64,000 nt of DNA. Source: Streptacidiphilus neutrinimicus. Lineage in GTDB: Bacteria > Actinomycetota > Actinomycetes > Streptomycetales > Streptomycetaceae. The position numbers were made by a program, and so were the translations under genes. Shown here piece by piece: positions 1-10,072 of the stretch (positions within the stretch are counted from its first letter, which is position 1; every line of letters starts with the position of its first letter). Below the pieces are notes generated by a model. That model searched no databases. It worked only from the letters and a program-made list of their open reading frames with translations, and had not been told where the DNA came from. The stretch is from contig NZ_BBPO01000035.1 of NCBI RefSeq assembly GCF_000787815.1, forward strand, positions 19,635 to 83,634, in the 5' to 3' direction.

Positions 1-18
1 CAGCGCGAAGCGGGGCAT
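1..18 (-). CDS. 5' end of an unidentified gene running off the left edge
   Basis: On the minus strand an ATG at 18-16 opens a frame reading MPRFAL up to the window edge. A GGGAG ribosome-binding site lies about 8 nt upstream (24-30). It follows npdG on the same strand with a gap of about 116 nt, so it could be the next gene of that transcript. Six codons do not allow a function call; this could also be a chance start. Confidence 0.3.
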
Positions 19-134
19 CGGGGATCTCCCACGGACGGAAGCGGACGGGCCGGACAAGGATCCATTCTCCCTCTCCGGCCCCGGTGCTCCCGACGCGGGG
101 TCCGCCGCGTCCCCGGCCCCGACGCGGGACAGGC

Positions 135-851
135 TCAGACGTCCGTGATGCGCAGGCCCGCGTGGGCCTTGTAGCGGCGGTTGACCGAGATCAGGTTCGC
201 GACCAGCGACTCGACCTGGTGGGCGTTGCGCAGCCGGCCCGCGAAGACGCCACGCATGCCCGGGATGCGGTTGGCGAGCGCCTGGACGGTGTCCGTCGCG
301 GCGCGCTCCTCGCCCAGGACCAGGACGTCGATGTCGATCTCCTCGACCTCGCGGTCCTCCAACAGCACCGCCGAGAGGTGGTGGAACGCGGCCGTGACCC
401 GCGACTCCGGCAGCAGCGCCGCGGCCTGCTGCGCCGCGCTGCCCTCCTCGGGCTTGAGCGCGTAGGCGCCCTGCTTGTCGAAGCCGAGTGGGTTGACGCA
501 GTCGACGACGATCTTGCCCGCCAGCTCCGTACGCAGCGCGGCCAGCAGCTCGCCGTGGCCCTCCCAGGGGACGGCGACGATGACGACGTCCGCGCGCGCG
601 GCGGTGCTCGCGTTGTCCGCGCCCTCCACGCCGTGGCCCAGCTCGGCCGCGGCCGCCGCGGCCCGCTCGGCGCTGCGCGAGCCGATGATCACCTGCTGGC
701 CGGACTTGGCCAGCCGGTAGGCCAGGCCGCGGCCCTGCGGGCCGGTGCCGCCCAGCACGCCCACCACCAGGCCGGAGACGTCGGGCAGGTCGAAGGGCGT
801 CCGGGCGGGCGTGGCGCCGGCACCGGCCGACGCTGCATCAGGGGTACTCAT
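135..851 (-). CDS. npdG: NADPH-dependent F420 reductase
   Basis: 238 aa, the usual size of F420H2:NADP+ oxidoreductases, which pass hydride between the deazaflavin F420 and NADP(H) in the cytoplasm. After a short Ala/Pro-rich leader the Rossmann motif GVLGGTGPQGRGLAYRLA (about residues 31-48) is followed by IIGSRSAERA, the NADPH-phosphate binding stretch typical of this family, and VPWEGHGELL. The start is fixed by GGGAGGA 5 nt upstream of the ATG at 851. It is divergent from the gene at 890 with a 38-nt gap, so the two promoters must overlap. Actinomycetes use F420H2 for redox and antibiotic-tailoring enzymes; no F420 biosynthesis gene is present here. Confidence 0.88.
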   Translation of the reverse strand: MSTPDAASAGAGATPARTPFDLPDVSGLVVGVLGGTGPQGRGLAYRLAKSGQQVIIGSRSAERAAAAAAELGHGVEGADNASTAARADVVIVAVPWEGHGELLAALRTELAGKIVVDCVNPLGFDKQGAYALKPEEGSAAQQAAALLPESRVTAAFHHLSAVLLEDREVEEIDIDVLVLGEERAATDTVQALANRIPGMRGVFAGRLRNAHQVESLVANLISVNRRYKAHAGLRITDV

Positions 852-889
852 GACCCGATCCTCCCATTCCGCCGTCCGCGTGGGGCAGC

Positions 890-1498
890 ATGGCGTGCAT
901 GGATGCGGTGAGGGTCACAATGCTGCGGGAACTGCTCGCGGACACCCCGTGGATCGGCCGCACCCGCGGCTTCGCGGGGACGCTGCGGGAGACGGCGCGC
1001 CCGGGCGGTCTGCTGCTGGTGGGCACGGAGGCCGATGAGCCCTGGCATCTGGCGGCGCACCTCTCCGACGGGGCCGCCTACGCGGACCTGCCGGAGCTCT
1101 CCCCGGTCCTGGTCCGGCACCACGTCCCGCCGGGCGCGCCCGCGCATCTCGCCGTACCACTCGCGCGCCTGGAGGAGGCGCGGCGCGGCGAGACGGTCTT
1201 CGTCGTCGCCCCGGACGCGGCGGGCGAAGGTCTGCTGGAACGCGTGCACGACGCGCGCCGGGTCGGCGCGACGGTGCTCGCGCTGGAGGCGGCCGACCCC
1301 GAGCTGCGCGGTCTGGCACACGAGGCGCTGACGGTCGCCCCGGATCCGGGCGCGCCCTCCTTCGAACTGGTCCAGCACCTCGTCAGCGCGGCGGCGGGCG
1401 AACCCGCGACCCCCCGCCGTCGCGGCACCGCCCTCCGCGGCCGGCTGTCCCGCCTGATCGACCACCTGACCTCCCCGGCACCGCCGTTGGGTTGGTGA
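890..1498 (+). CDS. hypothetical protein, SIS-like fold suspected
   Basis: 202 aa, not recognised as a named family. The middle (about residues 100-145: ETVFVVAPDAAGEGLLE, then ARRVGATVLALEA) alternates hydrophobic strands and helices as in sugar-isomerase-like (SIS) domains, where a loop binds a phosphosugar; no clear active-site residues are visible. The C-terminus is Arg/Pro-rich. Starts at 890 and 899 are both possible and neither has a strong ribosome-binding site. It is divergent from npdG. Coding is supported by strong GC3 bias over the full length. Confidence 0.6.
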   Translation: MACMDAVRVTMLRELLADTPWIGRTRGFAGTLRETARPGGLLLVGTEADEPWHLAAHLSDGAAYADLPELSPVLVRHHVPPGAPAHLAVPLARLEEARRGETVFVVAPDAAGEGLLERVHDARRVGATVLALEAADPELRGLAHEALTVAPDPGAPSFELVQHLVSAAAGEPATPRRRGTALRGRLSRLIDHLTSPAPPLGW

Positions 1499-1709
1499 CC
1501 GCGCAGCCGCACGCCGGTGTGGGCTCCACTCCGGGCGGAGCTGCGCGCACCTCTGTCCCACCTCGGATGAGCGTGTCTCATCTCGGATGAGCGCGCGGGG
1601 CGCCTGGCCCTCGGCGGGGTCGCGTACGCCGGGTGGCGGAGTCCGGCGTGCCGTCAGGGCGGGGGCGTCGTTGGCTGAGCGTAGTGGACGGACGTGCGGG
1701 AGGTACGGG

Positions 1710-2792
1710 ATGAGTCGGGCCGCCACGAGCCCGCGGCAACGGGACGGGCAGGCCGTGGTCCTGGACCTTGCACTGCCGCACGGCAGGCTGCGGGCGGCGT
1801 GGACGCATCCGGAGGCGGACACGATCCGCACCGCGCACGACGCGTGGTTCCGCGAGGCGCTCACGGGTCTGCGTCTGCCCGGCGCGGAGCGGCTGTTCGG
1901 GGAGTGCGAGGGCGTCAGCCTGATGTGCGCGGTGCTGCCGCAGGCGGACGGGGAGCGGCTGGTCGGGATCTGCGTGGCCGCGTCCGCGCTGTTCCTGCTG
2001 GACGACGTCGCGGACGACGAGGCGGGTGAGCGGGCCAGGGCCGCGGACTATCTGGCCGTGCTGCGCGGCGAGGGGCCGGTCCCGGCGGGCTCCGCGCCGC
2101 TCGGGCTGCTGGCCCGGACGCTGACGCGGGTGCGCGAGGGCGTGCCGGACCGGCTCTGGGCGCGGTTCGTGGCGGGGTTCTCCGAGGTGATCGCGGCCGG
2201 AGCGGGCAAGGAGCGGACCGCGCGCGAGGCGCTGCGCAACTACGACGCCTACCTCGCCGCCCGTTACGCCGACTCCGCGTTCGACCTGGTCGGCGTCGCC
2301 GTAGAGCACGGCCTGGGGCTGGACATGACGGACACGCAGAAAGCCGCCGCCCCGGGCCTCTGGACGGAACTGCACCGGGCCTGCTTCGTGCACACGATCC
2401 TGGTCAACGACCTGCTCTCGTTCCGCAAGGAGTACTTCGCGGGCGAGCCGATGAACGCGCTGGCCGTGCTGCGCGACGCCGAAGGCCACAGCTTGCAGCA
2501 GGCCGCCGACACGGTCTGCGCCCGCATCGCCGCGGCTGAGGAGAACTTCCTCGCTGCGGCCTCCGGCCTGCGCCGCGACGCCGACGACCCCGCCCTGGAG
2601 CGGTACCTGACGGCGTGGGAGCTGATGCTCGTCGGCAACCTCAGCTGGTCGCTGGGCTGTTCGCGCTACCACGGGGCGGTGCAATCACCGTCGGCCGGAT
2701 CCACGACGGCTGCGACGGCCGCAATGGCCGCGACGCCCAGGACGTTCCCGACGCGGATGACCCTGCACCGGGACCGCACCGTCTTCGACTAG
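1710..2792 (+). CDS. class I terpene synthase
   Basis: 360 aa from the ATG at 1710, preceded by a GGAGGT site; the open frame extends upstream to 1587 but that part is not terpene-synthase-like. Class I cyclases ionise a prenyl diphosphate using three Mg ions. The metal motifs are present: an Asp-rich motif LLDDVADDE (about 97-104), an Arg near 185 at the position of the diphosphate-sensing Arg, the NSE triad NDLLSFRKE (233-241) and the terminal RY pair in SRYH (318-321). The C-terminal about 40 residues after SRYH are low-complexity Ser/Thr/Ala. No prenyltransferase or P450 is adjacent, so it probably draws FPP or GPP from the general pool. The product cannot be predicted. Confidence 0.85.
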   Translation: MSRAATSPRQRDGQAVVLDLALPHGRLRAAWTHPEADTIRTAHDAWFREALTGLRLPGAERLFGECEGVSLMCAVLPQADGERLVGICVAASALFLLDDVADDEAGERARAADYLAVLRGEGPVPAGSAPLGLLARTLTRVREGVPDRLWARFVAGFSEVIAAGAGKERTAREALRNYDAYLAARYADSAFDLVGVAVEHGLGLDMTDTQKAAAPGLWTELHRACFVHTILVNDLLSFRKEYFAGEPMNALAVLRDAEGHSLQQAADTVCARIAAAEENFLAAASGLRRDADDPALERYLTAWELMLVGNLSWSLGCSRYHGAVQSPSAGSTTAATAAMAATPRTFPTRMTLHRDRTVFD

Positions 2793-2811
2793 AGGAGGCC
2801 CTCGAGCAGGC

Positions 2812-3441
2812 TCAAACCCGGCGGCGGCGTACGGACAGCGTCACGCCCACGCCCACCGCAAGCACCAGCGCCGCCGCGGTGGCCCGCGCCCAGGAGTCCG
2901 ACGTGGCGACGGAGACCACCGCGCCGACCAGCACCAGACCTTGGGCCGCCACCGCGGCCACCAGCAGCGGCCAGTCCCGCAGTTGGGCCGCGCCGGGCGG
3001 GCCGGCCGCAGCCGCGTCGACGAAGAGCAGGTAGGCCAGGAGCAGCGCCGCGTCGCAGAACATCATCCAGGTCGGCGGCGATCCGATCGCCACCACCACC
3101 ACGAAGCCCACCGCCAGTACGGTGTTGCGGTGCCGGGAGAGCTTGGACGCCCAGCGGGGATCGCCGGTGACGGGCCGCGCCACGACCGGCGGCGCGGCGA
3201 ACCAGGCGATCAGCACCATGACCGCGAGCAGGATCAGCCGGACGATGGAGGAGACCAGCAGGTAGCCCGCGTGCGCCAGGCCCGCTGGGTCGGCGGCGGC
3301 CAGGGCCAGCGCCGCGCCCAGGCCGCGCCCGGCCCACAGCTCGGACTCCCGCCGCGCGACCTCGGGGTGGACGGGCGTGGCGTCGTCGTCGGACGGCGAC
3401 AGGACGGGTTGTGCGGCCATGTCGGCGGTGGCGTCGCTCAT
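2812..3441 (-). CDS. small membrane protein of the MoxR/DUF58 operon
   Basis: 209 aa. A hydrophilic N-terminus of about 50 residues precedes at least five hydrophobic segments (about 55-80, 90-120, 125-145, 155-175, 180-200), ending in the cytoplasmic-type tail RRRRV. It begins inside the last codons of the DUF58 gene (ATGA overlap at 3438-3441), so it is translationally coupled to it and probably belongs to the same membrane complex. Family not recognised. Its 3' end meets the terpene synthase convergently with a 19-nt gap. Confidence 0.75.
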   Translation of the reverse strand: MSDATADMAAQPVLSPSDDDATPVHPEVARRESELWAGRGLGAALALAAADPAGLAHAGYLLVSSIVRLILLAVMVLIAWFAAPPVVARPVTGDPRWASKLSRHRNTVLAVGFVVVVAIGSPPTWMMFCDAALLLAYLLFVDAAAAGPPGAAQLRDWPLLVAAVAAQGLVLVGAVVSVATSDSWARATAAALVLAVGVGVTLSVRRRRV

Positions 3442-4768
3442 CGCAGCCTCCCTTGGATCCGGGTGCGCAACAGCGGCGCGAAGGTGAGGTCGAGGGTGCC
3501 GCCCTCCCACGGGACGACCGGGATGCCCTTCTCGGCCAGGCTGAAGCGCAGCGCCTCGCGGTCCAGCCGCCACAGCCGCAGCGCCAACTCCTCGGTGTAC
3601 TCGGCCTTGCTGATCCGCGGGTCGCCGATGGGGATCTCCACGACCACCACCGGGTTGCCGCGCTCGGCGAGGCCGCCCAGCACGCCCATCATCCGGTTGT
3701 CCGCCAGCGGGGTGACCGCGTGGACCAGCGCGCCGTGCGGCAGCGCGGGCGGGGGCAGCCGGTTCAGGTCGGGCGTCTGGTAGGCGAGATCGCGCCGGAC
3801 GTCGAGGACCATCTGCACCAGCCGGTAGAAGTACTGCTCGCCCTGGCCGGGCTGGAGCCAGTGCAGCCGTCCGCCGACGGAGACCACGCCGACCCGGTCG
3901 TGGCTGCTCAGGTACGCGCGGACGATCCCGGCGGCCACGCGCAGCGACTCGTCCAGGCTGGAGCCGCCGGTGGCCGGATCGCGAAGGTCGGCGAAGGCGT
4001 CGAGGAGCACGACCACGTCGGCGGCGCGCTCGGAGGCGAACTGCTGGAGCTGGATGGCGCCGCGGCGGGTCGTGGCGGGCCAGTTGATCCGGCGCTGCCG
4101 CTCGCCCCAGACGAACGGGCGGGTGCCGACGACCTCGACGCCCTCGCCCTGCTGGCGCGAGGTGTGCTCGCCGAGGTTGCCGGGCAGCCGCACCGGAACC
4201 GGTGTGAGCCCGCCGTCGGCGGGGTTCGGGAAGACCTCGATCTCCCCCAGCTCCACGCGCAGCGTGCGGCGCAGCAGACCGCCGCGGTCGTGCACGTCCA
4301 CGTCCGCGGTGCCCAGCGTCCAGCGGCCCCAACGCCGGGCCACGAAGCCGAAGGTGAGCTGGTTTCCCGCCGACTCGACCGAGACGAGCTCGCATCCGGC
4401 ACCGACCACCACACCGGGGTCGAGCCAGTCAGCCGATCCCGCGAAGGCGACGCGGAACCGGACCGTGACCGGCTCGCCCTCGAAGACACGCAGGCTGGAC
4501 CGCTGGACCCGGCCGTCCGCCGGCACCGGCTCCCCGACGACCCGGTGCAGGCTCAGGGCCGCGAACAGCAGCAGGCACAGCGGCCCGACCGCCAGCGCGA
4601 GCAGCCACGCCTGGGCCGTGAGCAGCGCGAGCACCACCGCGGCGACGGAGACCGAGAGCAGCCGGACGGCCCGCTCGGTCAGCCGGACGCCCGGCTCCGG
4701 CGCGCCGGGGATCTCCTCGTGCTCGGTGCCCTGCGCCTGGCCGCCGAGGACCCGGTCCAGCGAGTGGA

Positions 4769-4772
<4 letters not shown>
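3438..4772 (-). CDS. DUF58 domain-containing protein
   Basis: 444 aa. Two hydrophobic helices near the N-terminus (about 38-80) anchor the protein. The DUF58 signature lies in the middle: GTRPFVWGERQRRINWPAT followed by the basic pair and QQFASERAADVVVLLDAF, which opens a von Willebrand factor A-like fold. DUF58 proteins are encoded beside MoxR ATPases and are thought to be their membrane-side clients. The ATG at 4772 overlaps the MoxR stop as ATGA, fixing the start and showing coupling. An in-frame extension upstream lies inside the MoxR gene and is spurious. Confidence 0.85.
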
Positions 4773-5830
<1,058 letters not shown>

Positions 5831-5886
5831 GGTGCTCCTCGATGGCGATGCAGAGACGTCTCTGCTGTCACTACTGCTTCTGCCGG

Positions 5887-6786
5887 TCACAGGGTCTCCA
5901 GGCGCTCCACGAGCAGCTCCAGCAGCGCGGGAGGCAGTGGCCTGGGGTCGGGGACGTTGCGGTGGCCCGCCAGCCGGGCCGCGCGGATCGCGGCCGGGGT
6001 GCGCGGGCGGAACGGGTCGAGCCACGGCCACAGCTGCGGCCCGAGGATCGCCGCGGCCTGCTCGGGCTGCATCCGCAGCGAGACGCCGTGACGTTCCGCC
6101 AGCCGCACTTCGTACAGGCGCAGCAGCAGCGGGTACAGGTGCAGGGCGTAGCCCTCGGGGGTGCGGGCGGCGTCGGAGAGCGCGGCGTCCCAGTAGCGCA
6201 GCGTCGGTTCGCGGGTCCCGACGAGCCGGCTGCGACGCCGGAACCCGCTGTCCATCACGCCCGCGCCGGCGACCCACCGGGCCGCCCAGACGCCGGACGC
6301 GACGAGCGCGACAGCCCCGACGGAGAGCCCCGCGGCGCCGCCGACGGCCCACAGCGCGACAAGACAGACGATCCCGAAGCCCGCGAACGTGACCAGCGCG
6401 AGCCGGTCGGGGCCGAGCCTCGGCTCACGCTCGGGGGACGCCGCCGGCCCCCGGAGCGGCCCGCCCGCGGGCGGCCGCCCGTGGTCGTAGCCAGGGAAAG
6501 CGGAACGAAACGCCCCCGGCTCCTGCCGCTGCCGGCCCGGCGCCCAGATGTTGGCCTGCGGCTGAGCCGAAGACTGCGGCCAGGCCTGCGCTGGGGGTCG
6601 AGACCCAGCCTGCGCCTGGGGCTGCGTCGGGGGTTGAGACCAGGCCGGGGCCTGGGCCCGCGCGGACGGCTGCGCCCCAACCGGGGCCTGGGCCTGGGCC
6701 GGCGGCTGCGCTGCGGCCGGGGTCTGCGCCTGCGGCGCTGGGTTGAGGCGGGGTCGGGGGTTCTGGGGGTTCGGCTGGACGGGCAT
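5887..6786 (-). CDS. Pro/Gln/Ala-rich membrane protein of the MoxR operon
   Basis: 299 aa. Residues 1-110 are low complexity, dominated by Pro, Gln and Ala with repeated PAQAQ/PPTQPQ-like units and no charge clusters. Two adjacent transmembrane helices follow (about 130-150 and 153-172), then an Arg-rich globular C-terminal half. No family is recognised for the globular part. The start codon overlaps the DUF4129 stop (TGATG at 6786-6788), so it is co-translated with it. The repetitive N-terminus resembles disordered linkers used for surface-proximal or complex-assembly roles; that is inference. Confidence 0.7.
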   Translation of the reverse strand: MPVQPNPQNPRPRLNPAPQAQTPAAAQPPAQAQAPVGAQPSARAQAPAWSQPPTQPQAQAGSRPPAQAWPQSSAQPQANIWAPGRQRQEPGAFRSAFPGYDHGRPPAGGPLRGPAASPEREPRLGPDRLALVTFAGFGIVCLVALWAVGGAAGLSVGAVALVASGVWAARWVAGAGVMDSGFRRRSRLVGTREPTLRYWDAALSDAARTPEGYALHLYPLLLRLYEVRLAERHGVSLRMQPEQAAAILGPQLWPWLDPFRPRTPAAIRAARLAGHRNVPDPRPLPPALLELLVERLETL

Positions 6787-7778
6787 CAGATCTCCAGTTC
6801 CTCGCGGGCGCCGAAGCGGGCCGCCGAGGCGGCCGTGGCGGCGGCGAGGTGGGCGCCGATGGACTCCAAGGCGGCGCGCGCCTGGTCGCGTTGGTGCTCG
6901 CCCATCGGGTGGGTGGAGTAGCGCGCCTCGCCGAAGAGGTCGGTGAGGGTCTGCGCGGCGTGGCCCTGGACCAGGCCCGCGTCGGCCGCGCGCTGGAGCA
7001 GGTCGGTCGGGGTGTCCGCCTTGCGGCGGCTGACGCCGCCGTCGGCGAGGGACTTCTCCATCGCCGCGTAGCAGGCGATGATCGCCGTGCGCGGGTCCGG
7101 GTCGTCGGCGAGGGCCTCCCGCCCCGCCTGCACGGCGCCGGCCAGGGCCTCTCCCGTGCCGTCCTCGTCCAGGCCGCCGTCGACCGCGCCCTCCGCGGCC
7201 CCGCCGACCCGCCGCCGGGCGACAAGCCAGCGGGAGAGCACCACGACCAGCACGACGACGAGCGCGACTCCGAGGAGGACCAGGAACCCGATCAGCAGGT
7301 CCTGGAAGTCGATCGGGCTGCTACTGCTGTTCGAGTTCGGCTGGTCGACCGATCCGGCGGACGGCAACGCCGTGGGCGTCCGGCCCGCGCCGGTCGCGCG
7401 GTCCACCGCGACGCCCTGGTTGGGCTGCGGCATCGAGAACTGGACGCTGCGCGTGCCCAGGATCGTCACGCCGATGACGGTAGCCAGGGTCATGAGGATG
7501 AAGCCGGGCAGGACGAGCGAGGCGATCCGCGACTGGGTGGGCGTTCCGCCCGCGGCCAGCCGGTCCTGACGCCGCCGCACCTGGACGGCGAGCGTCCAGC
7601 CCACGACGACGACCCCGAGCGCGAGCAGCGCCCACATGCCCTTCGCCGGCCCGTCACCGGCCAGGGCGGTCCCTCGCGCGGCGTTCATCGCGACGGCGGC
7701 CATCCCCAGCACGACCGCGGCCCCGAGGGCCGCGGCGAGCCGCGCACCCAGGCGCGGATTGTCGTTGCCACGTGCCAC
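6786..7778 (-). CDS. DUF4129 domain-containing membrane protein
   Basis: 330 aa, GTG start at 7778 with GGGGG upstream. Transmembrane helices at about 10-30, 46-64, 85-108 and 165-187; the helix near residue 175 precedes a cytoplasmic DUF4129-type domain at the C-terminus recognisable from AIIACYAAMEKSLADGG, the RRKADTPTDLLQRA stretch and FGEARYSTHP. DUF4129 typically sits at the C-terminus of transglutaminase-like TgpA proteins next to MoxR and DUF58 genes; here it lacks a transglutaminase domain. First gene of the five-gene operon. Confidence 0.82.
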   Translation of the reverse strand: MARGNDNPRLGARLAAALGAAVVLGMAAVAMNAARGTALAGDGPAKGMWALLALGVVVVGWTLAVQVRRRQDRLAAGGTPTQSRIASLVLPGFILMTLATVIGVTILGTRSVQFSMPQPNQGVAVDRATGAGRTPTALPSAGSVDQPNSNSSSSPIDFQDLLIGFLVLLGVALVVVLVVVLSRWLVARRRVGGAAEGAVDGGLDEDGTGEALAGAVQAGREALADDPDPRTAIIACYAAMEKSLADGGVSRRKADTPTDLLQRAADAGLVQGHAAQTLTDLFGEARYSTHPMGEHQRDQARAALESIGAHLAAATAASAARFGAREELEI

Positions 7779-7888
7779 CGGTGTCCCCCACAGTGCGAGT
7801 TGCTTCGGGACACCCTGCCACAGCCCTCCGCACCGCGTCAGGCGCCTGCCCGCCTTGTCGCACTTCGTACACGGTTTCAGGGACCTCG

Positions 7889-7951
7889 CCGCGGCCCCGC
7901 GCGTCGACCCCGCACGTCACAGGCGCACGTCGGCAGCACGCGGGGCCGCGG
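7889..7951. terminator. candidate hairpin between the SPOR-like gene and the DUF4129 operon
   Basis: A perfect 13-bp inverted repeat, CCGCGGCCCCGCG at 7889-7901 and its complement at 7939-7951, encloses 37 nt with a second short ACGT repeat. It starts 9 nt after the minus-strand stop at 7960, so it can end that transcript. There is no U-tract, which is usual for actinomycete terminators. Confidence 0.4.
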
Positions 7952-7959
7952 GCGCGCGG

Positions 7960-8151
7960 TCACTCCCAGCGGGGGTCGTGGTCCCACTCGTCGTTGCGGG
8001 CCGCGACGCGCTCGAGCGCGTGGGAGGCGGCTTCGGCGGTCGGGTACGGGCCGAGCCTGTTGCGGGCCGGGCACTCCGGGCCCTCCTCGACCTTCTTGTG
8101 CTTGAGACAGTAGAACCACTCACCGGGCTTGCCCGGCTCCTGCTTGGCCAT
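7960..8151 (-). CDS. small SPOR-like protein
   Basis: 63 aa with GAAGGAG at ideal spacing before the ATG at 8151. It begins with a hydrophilic stretch and contains [18 protein letters not shown] and [15 protein letters not shown], the latter typical of SPOR-like tails (a GPYPTxxxAxxAL pattern). Two Cys residues are spaced by 12. No signal peptide or membrane helix. It is divergent from map with 53-nt separation. Function unknown; SPOR domains elsewhere bind denuded peptidoglycan, but that is not established for this cytosolic-looking version. Confidence 0.7.
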   Translation of the reverse strand: MAKQEPGKPGEWFYCLKHKKVEEGPECPARNRLGPYPTAEAASHALERVAARNDEWDHDPRWE

Positions 8152-8204
8152 CGTCGCTCCTTCGGTCCGTACCGAGGGTCTACCCGCTGATTAGGATGGC
8201 CACC

Positions 8205-9053
8205 ATGGCACCCCTCGTCCCTGGAACGCTCTCCCCCACCCGCAGCGTGCCGGCGCACATCCCGCGCCCGGAGTACGTGGGCCGCAAGGCCCCCCGGCCC
8301 TACGACGGGCCGGAGGTGCAGACCGCCGAGACGATCGAGAAGATGCGGATCGCGGGCCGGATCGCCGCGCAGGCGATGGACGCCGCCGCCGCGGCGATCG
8401 AGCCGGGGGTGACCACGGACGAACTCGACCGCATCGCGCACACGTACATGTGCGACCACGACGCCTACCCGTCCGACCTCGGCTACCGGGGTTTCCCGAA
8501 GTCCATCTGCACCTCCGTCAACGAGGTGATCTGCCACGGGATCCCGGACTCGACCGTGCTGCAGGACGGCGACATCGTCAACCTGGACGTCACCGCCTTC
8601 ATCCACGGTGTGCACGGCGACCTGAACGCCACCTACCTCGTCGGGAACGTGGACGAGGAGTCCAAGCTCCTGGTGGAGCGCACCCGCGAGGCGACCCGGC
8701 GCGGCATCGCCGCGGTCAAGCCCGGTCGCCAGATCAACGTGATCGGGCGGGTGATCGAGTCCTACGCCAAGCGCTTCGGCTACGGCGTCGTGCGGGACTT
8801 CACCGGCCACGGCATCAACACCGCGTTCCACTCGGGCCTGATCATCCCCCACTACGACAGCGAGTTCGCCACCACGGTGATGCAGCCGGGGATGACCTTC
8901 ACCATCGAGCCGATGCTGACGCTCGGCGACTACCACCACGACATGTGGGCGGACGGCTGGACGGTGGTGACCAAGGACCGCAAGCGCACCGCGCAGTTCG
9001 AGCACACGCTCGTGGTCACCGAGGACGGCGCGGAGATCCTCACCCTGCCGTGA
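8205..9053 (+). CDS. map: type I methionine aminopeptidase
   Basis: 282 aa from the ATG at 8205, which has AGGA 8 nt upstream; an ATG at 8196 adds three residues and is the alternative. The enzyme removes the initiator Met from nascent proteins. The metal ligands of the pita-bread fold are visible: DLDVTAF and [11 protein letters not shown] (two Asp), GHGINTAFH (His), TIEPML (Glu) and a final Glu in [11 protein letters not shown]. The N-terminal about 40 residues contain [12 protein letters not shown], a PxxP-type extension seen in actinobacterial enzymes. The gene ends 20 nt before the heptanucleotide repeat array. Confidence 0.93.
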   Translation: MAPLVPGTLSPTRSVPAHIPRPEYVGRKAPRPYDGPEVQTAETIEKMRIAGRIAAQAMDAAAAAIEPGVTTDELDRIAHTYMCDHDAYPSDLGYRGFPKSICTSVNEVICHGIPDSTVLQDGDIVNLDVTAFIHGVHGDLNATYLVGNVDEESKLLVERTREATRRGIAAVKPGRQINVIGRVIESYAKRFGYGVVRDFTGHGINTAFHSGLIIPHYDSEFATTVMQPGMTFTIEPMLTLGDYHHDMWADGWTVVTKDRKRTAQFEHTLVVTEDGAEILTLP

Positions 9054-9072
9054 CGGCCTGACCGGCCGGCGG

Positions 9073-9163
9073 CCAGCGGGTGGTGGGTAGCGGGTAGCGG
9101 GCAGCGGGCAGCGGGCAGCGGGCAGCGGGCAGCGGGCAGCGGGCAGCGGGTGGTGGCTAGCGG
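9073..9163. repeat. 13-unit heptanucleotide tandem array
   Basis: Thirteen contiguous 7-bp units read on the plus strand as ccagcgg, gtggtgg, gtagcgg twice, gcagcgg seven times (9101-9149), gtggtgg and ctagcgg. The seven central units are identical and the flanking ones are one- to three-base variants. The array fills the gap between map (stop at 9053) and the convergent prim-pol-like gene, and the stop codon of that gene (9157-9159, cta) lies in the last unit. A unit length of 7 is not a multiple of 3, so it is not under coding selection for most of its length. Confidence 0.9.
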
Positions 9164-9873
9164 ATCAGCCACTGCTCGCCGAGCGCCGGCGCGCCGACCT
9201 CGGCGCAGGCGTCGGTGAGCACGTCCAGCAGCCGCAGCGGGTCCGGGAGGGGATGCTCGGGACCGCGGACCCAGGTGACCTCGGCGCCCTCGGCGAGGCG
9301 GGCCGGCGGCAGCAGCACGTAGCTGCCGCGGGTGTGCCAGCGCAGGCCGGGGTGCTCGTCCGCGTCCTCGTCGGGGTGGGAGTCGAGCTCGGAGGTCCAC
9401 CACTCGTCCTCGTCGAGCGGGGAGCGGGTCGTGGTGAAGAAGAACCAGCGTTCCTCGCCGAGGGCGGCGACCGGACCGGCCACGACCCCGGACTCGGCGA
9501 GGCGCTCCAATGCGAGACGACCGGCCTCCGCCGGGACGTCGAGGACGTCGTGGACGCGGCCGGTCGGGGTGATCGCGTTGGCGTCCGGGTCCCGGGAGAG
9601 CCAGCGGGTGATCTGGTCGAAGTCGGTGGTGGCCTGGGACTGCCAGGCGAAGGAGAGCGGGTGCTGCGCGGGGGCCGGACAGCCGACCCGGTCGCAGGAA
9701 CAGCGGAAGTCGACCGGGTGCGCCGCGGGCGCCAGGGGGAACCCCGCGCGGGCCGCGTCCAGCAGGACGCGCAGGCGTCGGGCGCGCTCCGCGGCGACGT
9801 CGGTCTCGTCGACACGACCGCCCAGCCGGAGCCACCTGCGCCACCAGGCGCCGACCTTGCCCGCCGAATCCAC
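9157..9873 (-). CDS. prim-pol domain protein (bifunctional DNA primase/polymerase-like)
   Basis: 238 aa from the GTG at 9873, preceded by AGGAAGG; an ATG at 9942 is in frame but lacks a ribosome-binding site. The layout HPLSF...ATTDFDQITRWL...NAITPTGRVHDVLDVPAE (71-116) and GSYVLLPPA (183-191) matches the N-terminal prim-pol (archaeo-eukaryotic primase-polymerase) domain. In canonical members two acidic residues in the hDhD strand bind metal; here the equivalent is DVLDVP (109-114), with Pro where the second acid is expected. An added CSCDRVGC cluster (58-65) flanked by His52 and His71 could bind zinc. No helicase or replication-origin gene is nearby, so a chromosomal non-plasmid role is likely. 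It may be catalytically inactive. Confidence 0.7.
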   Translation of the reverse strand: MDSAGKVGAWWRRWLRLGGRVDETDVAAERARRLRVLLDAARAGFPLAPAAHPVDFRCSCDRVGCPAPAQHPLSFAWQSQATTDFDQITRWLSRDPDANAITPTGRVHDVLDVPAEAGRLALERLAESGVVAGPVAALGEERWFFFTTTRSPLDEDEWWTSELDSHPDEDADEHPGLRWHTRGSYVLLPPARLAEGAEVTWVRGPEHPLPDPLRLLDVLTDACAEVGAPALGEQWLIR

Positions 9874-10072
9874 TGGTGCCCCTTCCTGCCCGCTCCCGGG
9901 GTCACCGGGACGCGTACAGAGCAGGATACGGCCGCGCGGCATGTGGTGTGCGCCAGGGGTGACTTCCGGGGTGATTCAGTGGCGTTCCCGTGACATCCAG
10001 GCGACGCGCCGTGCTAAGCGGTGACGGGCGGGAAGGCCACCGGAACGGGGGCGCCCCGGAGCCGGAGCGGCC

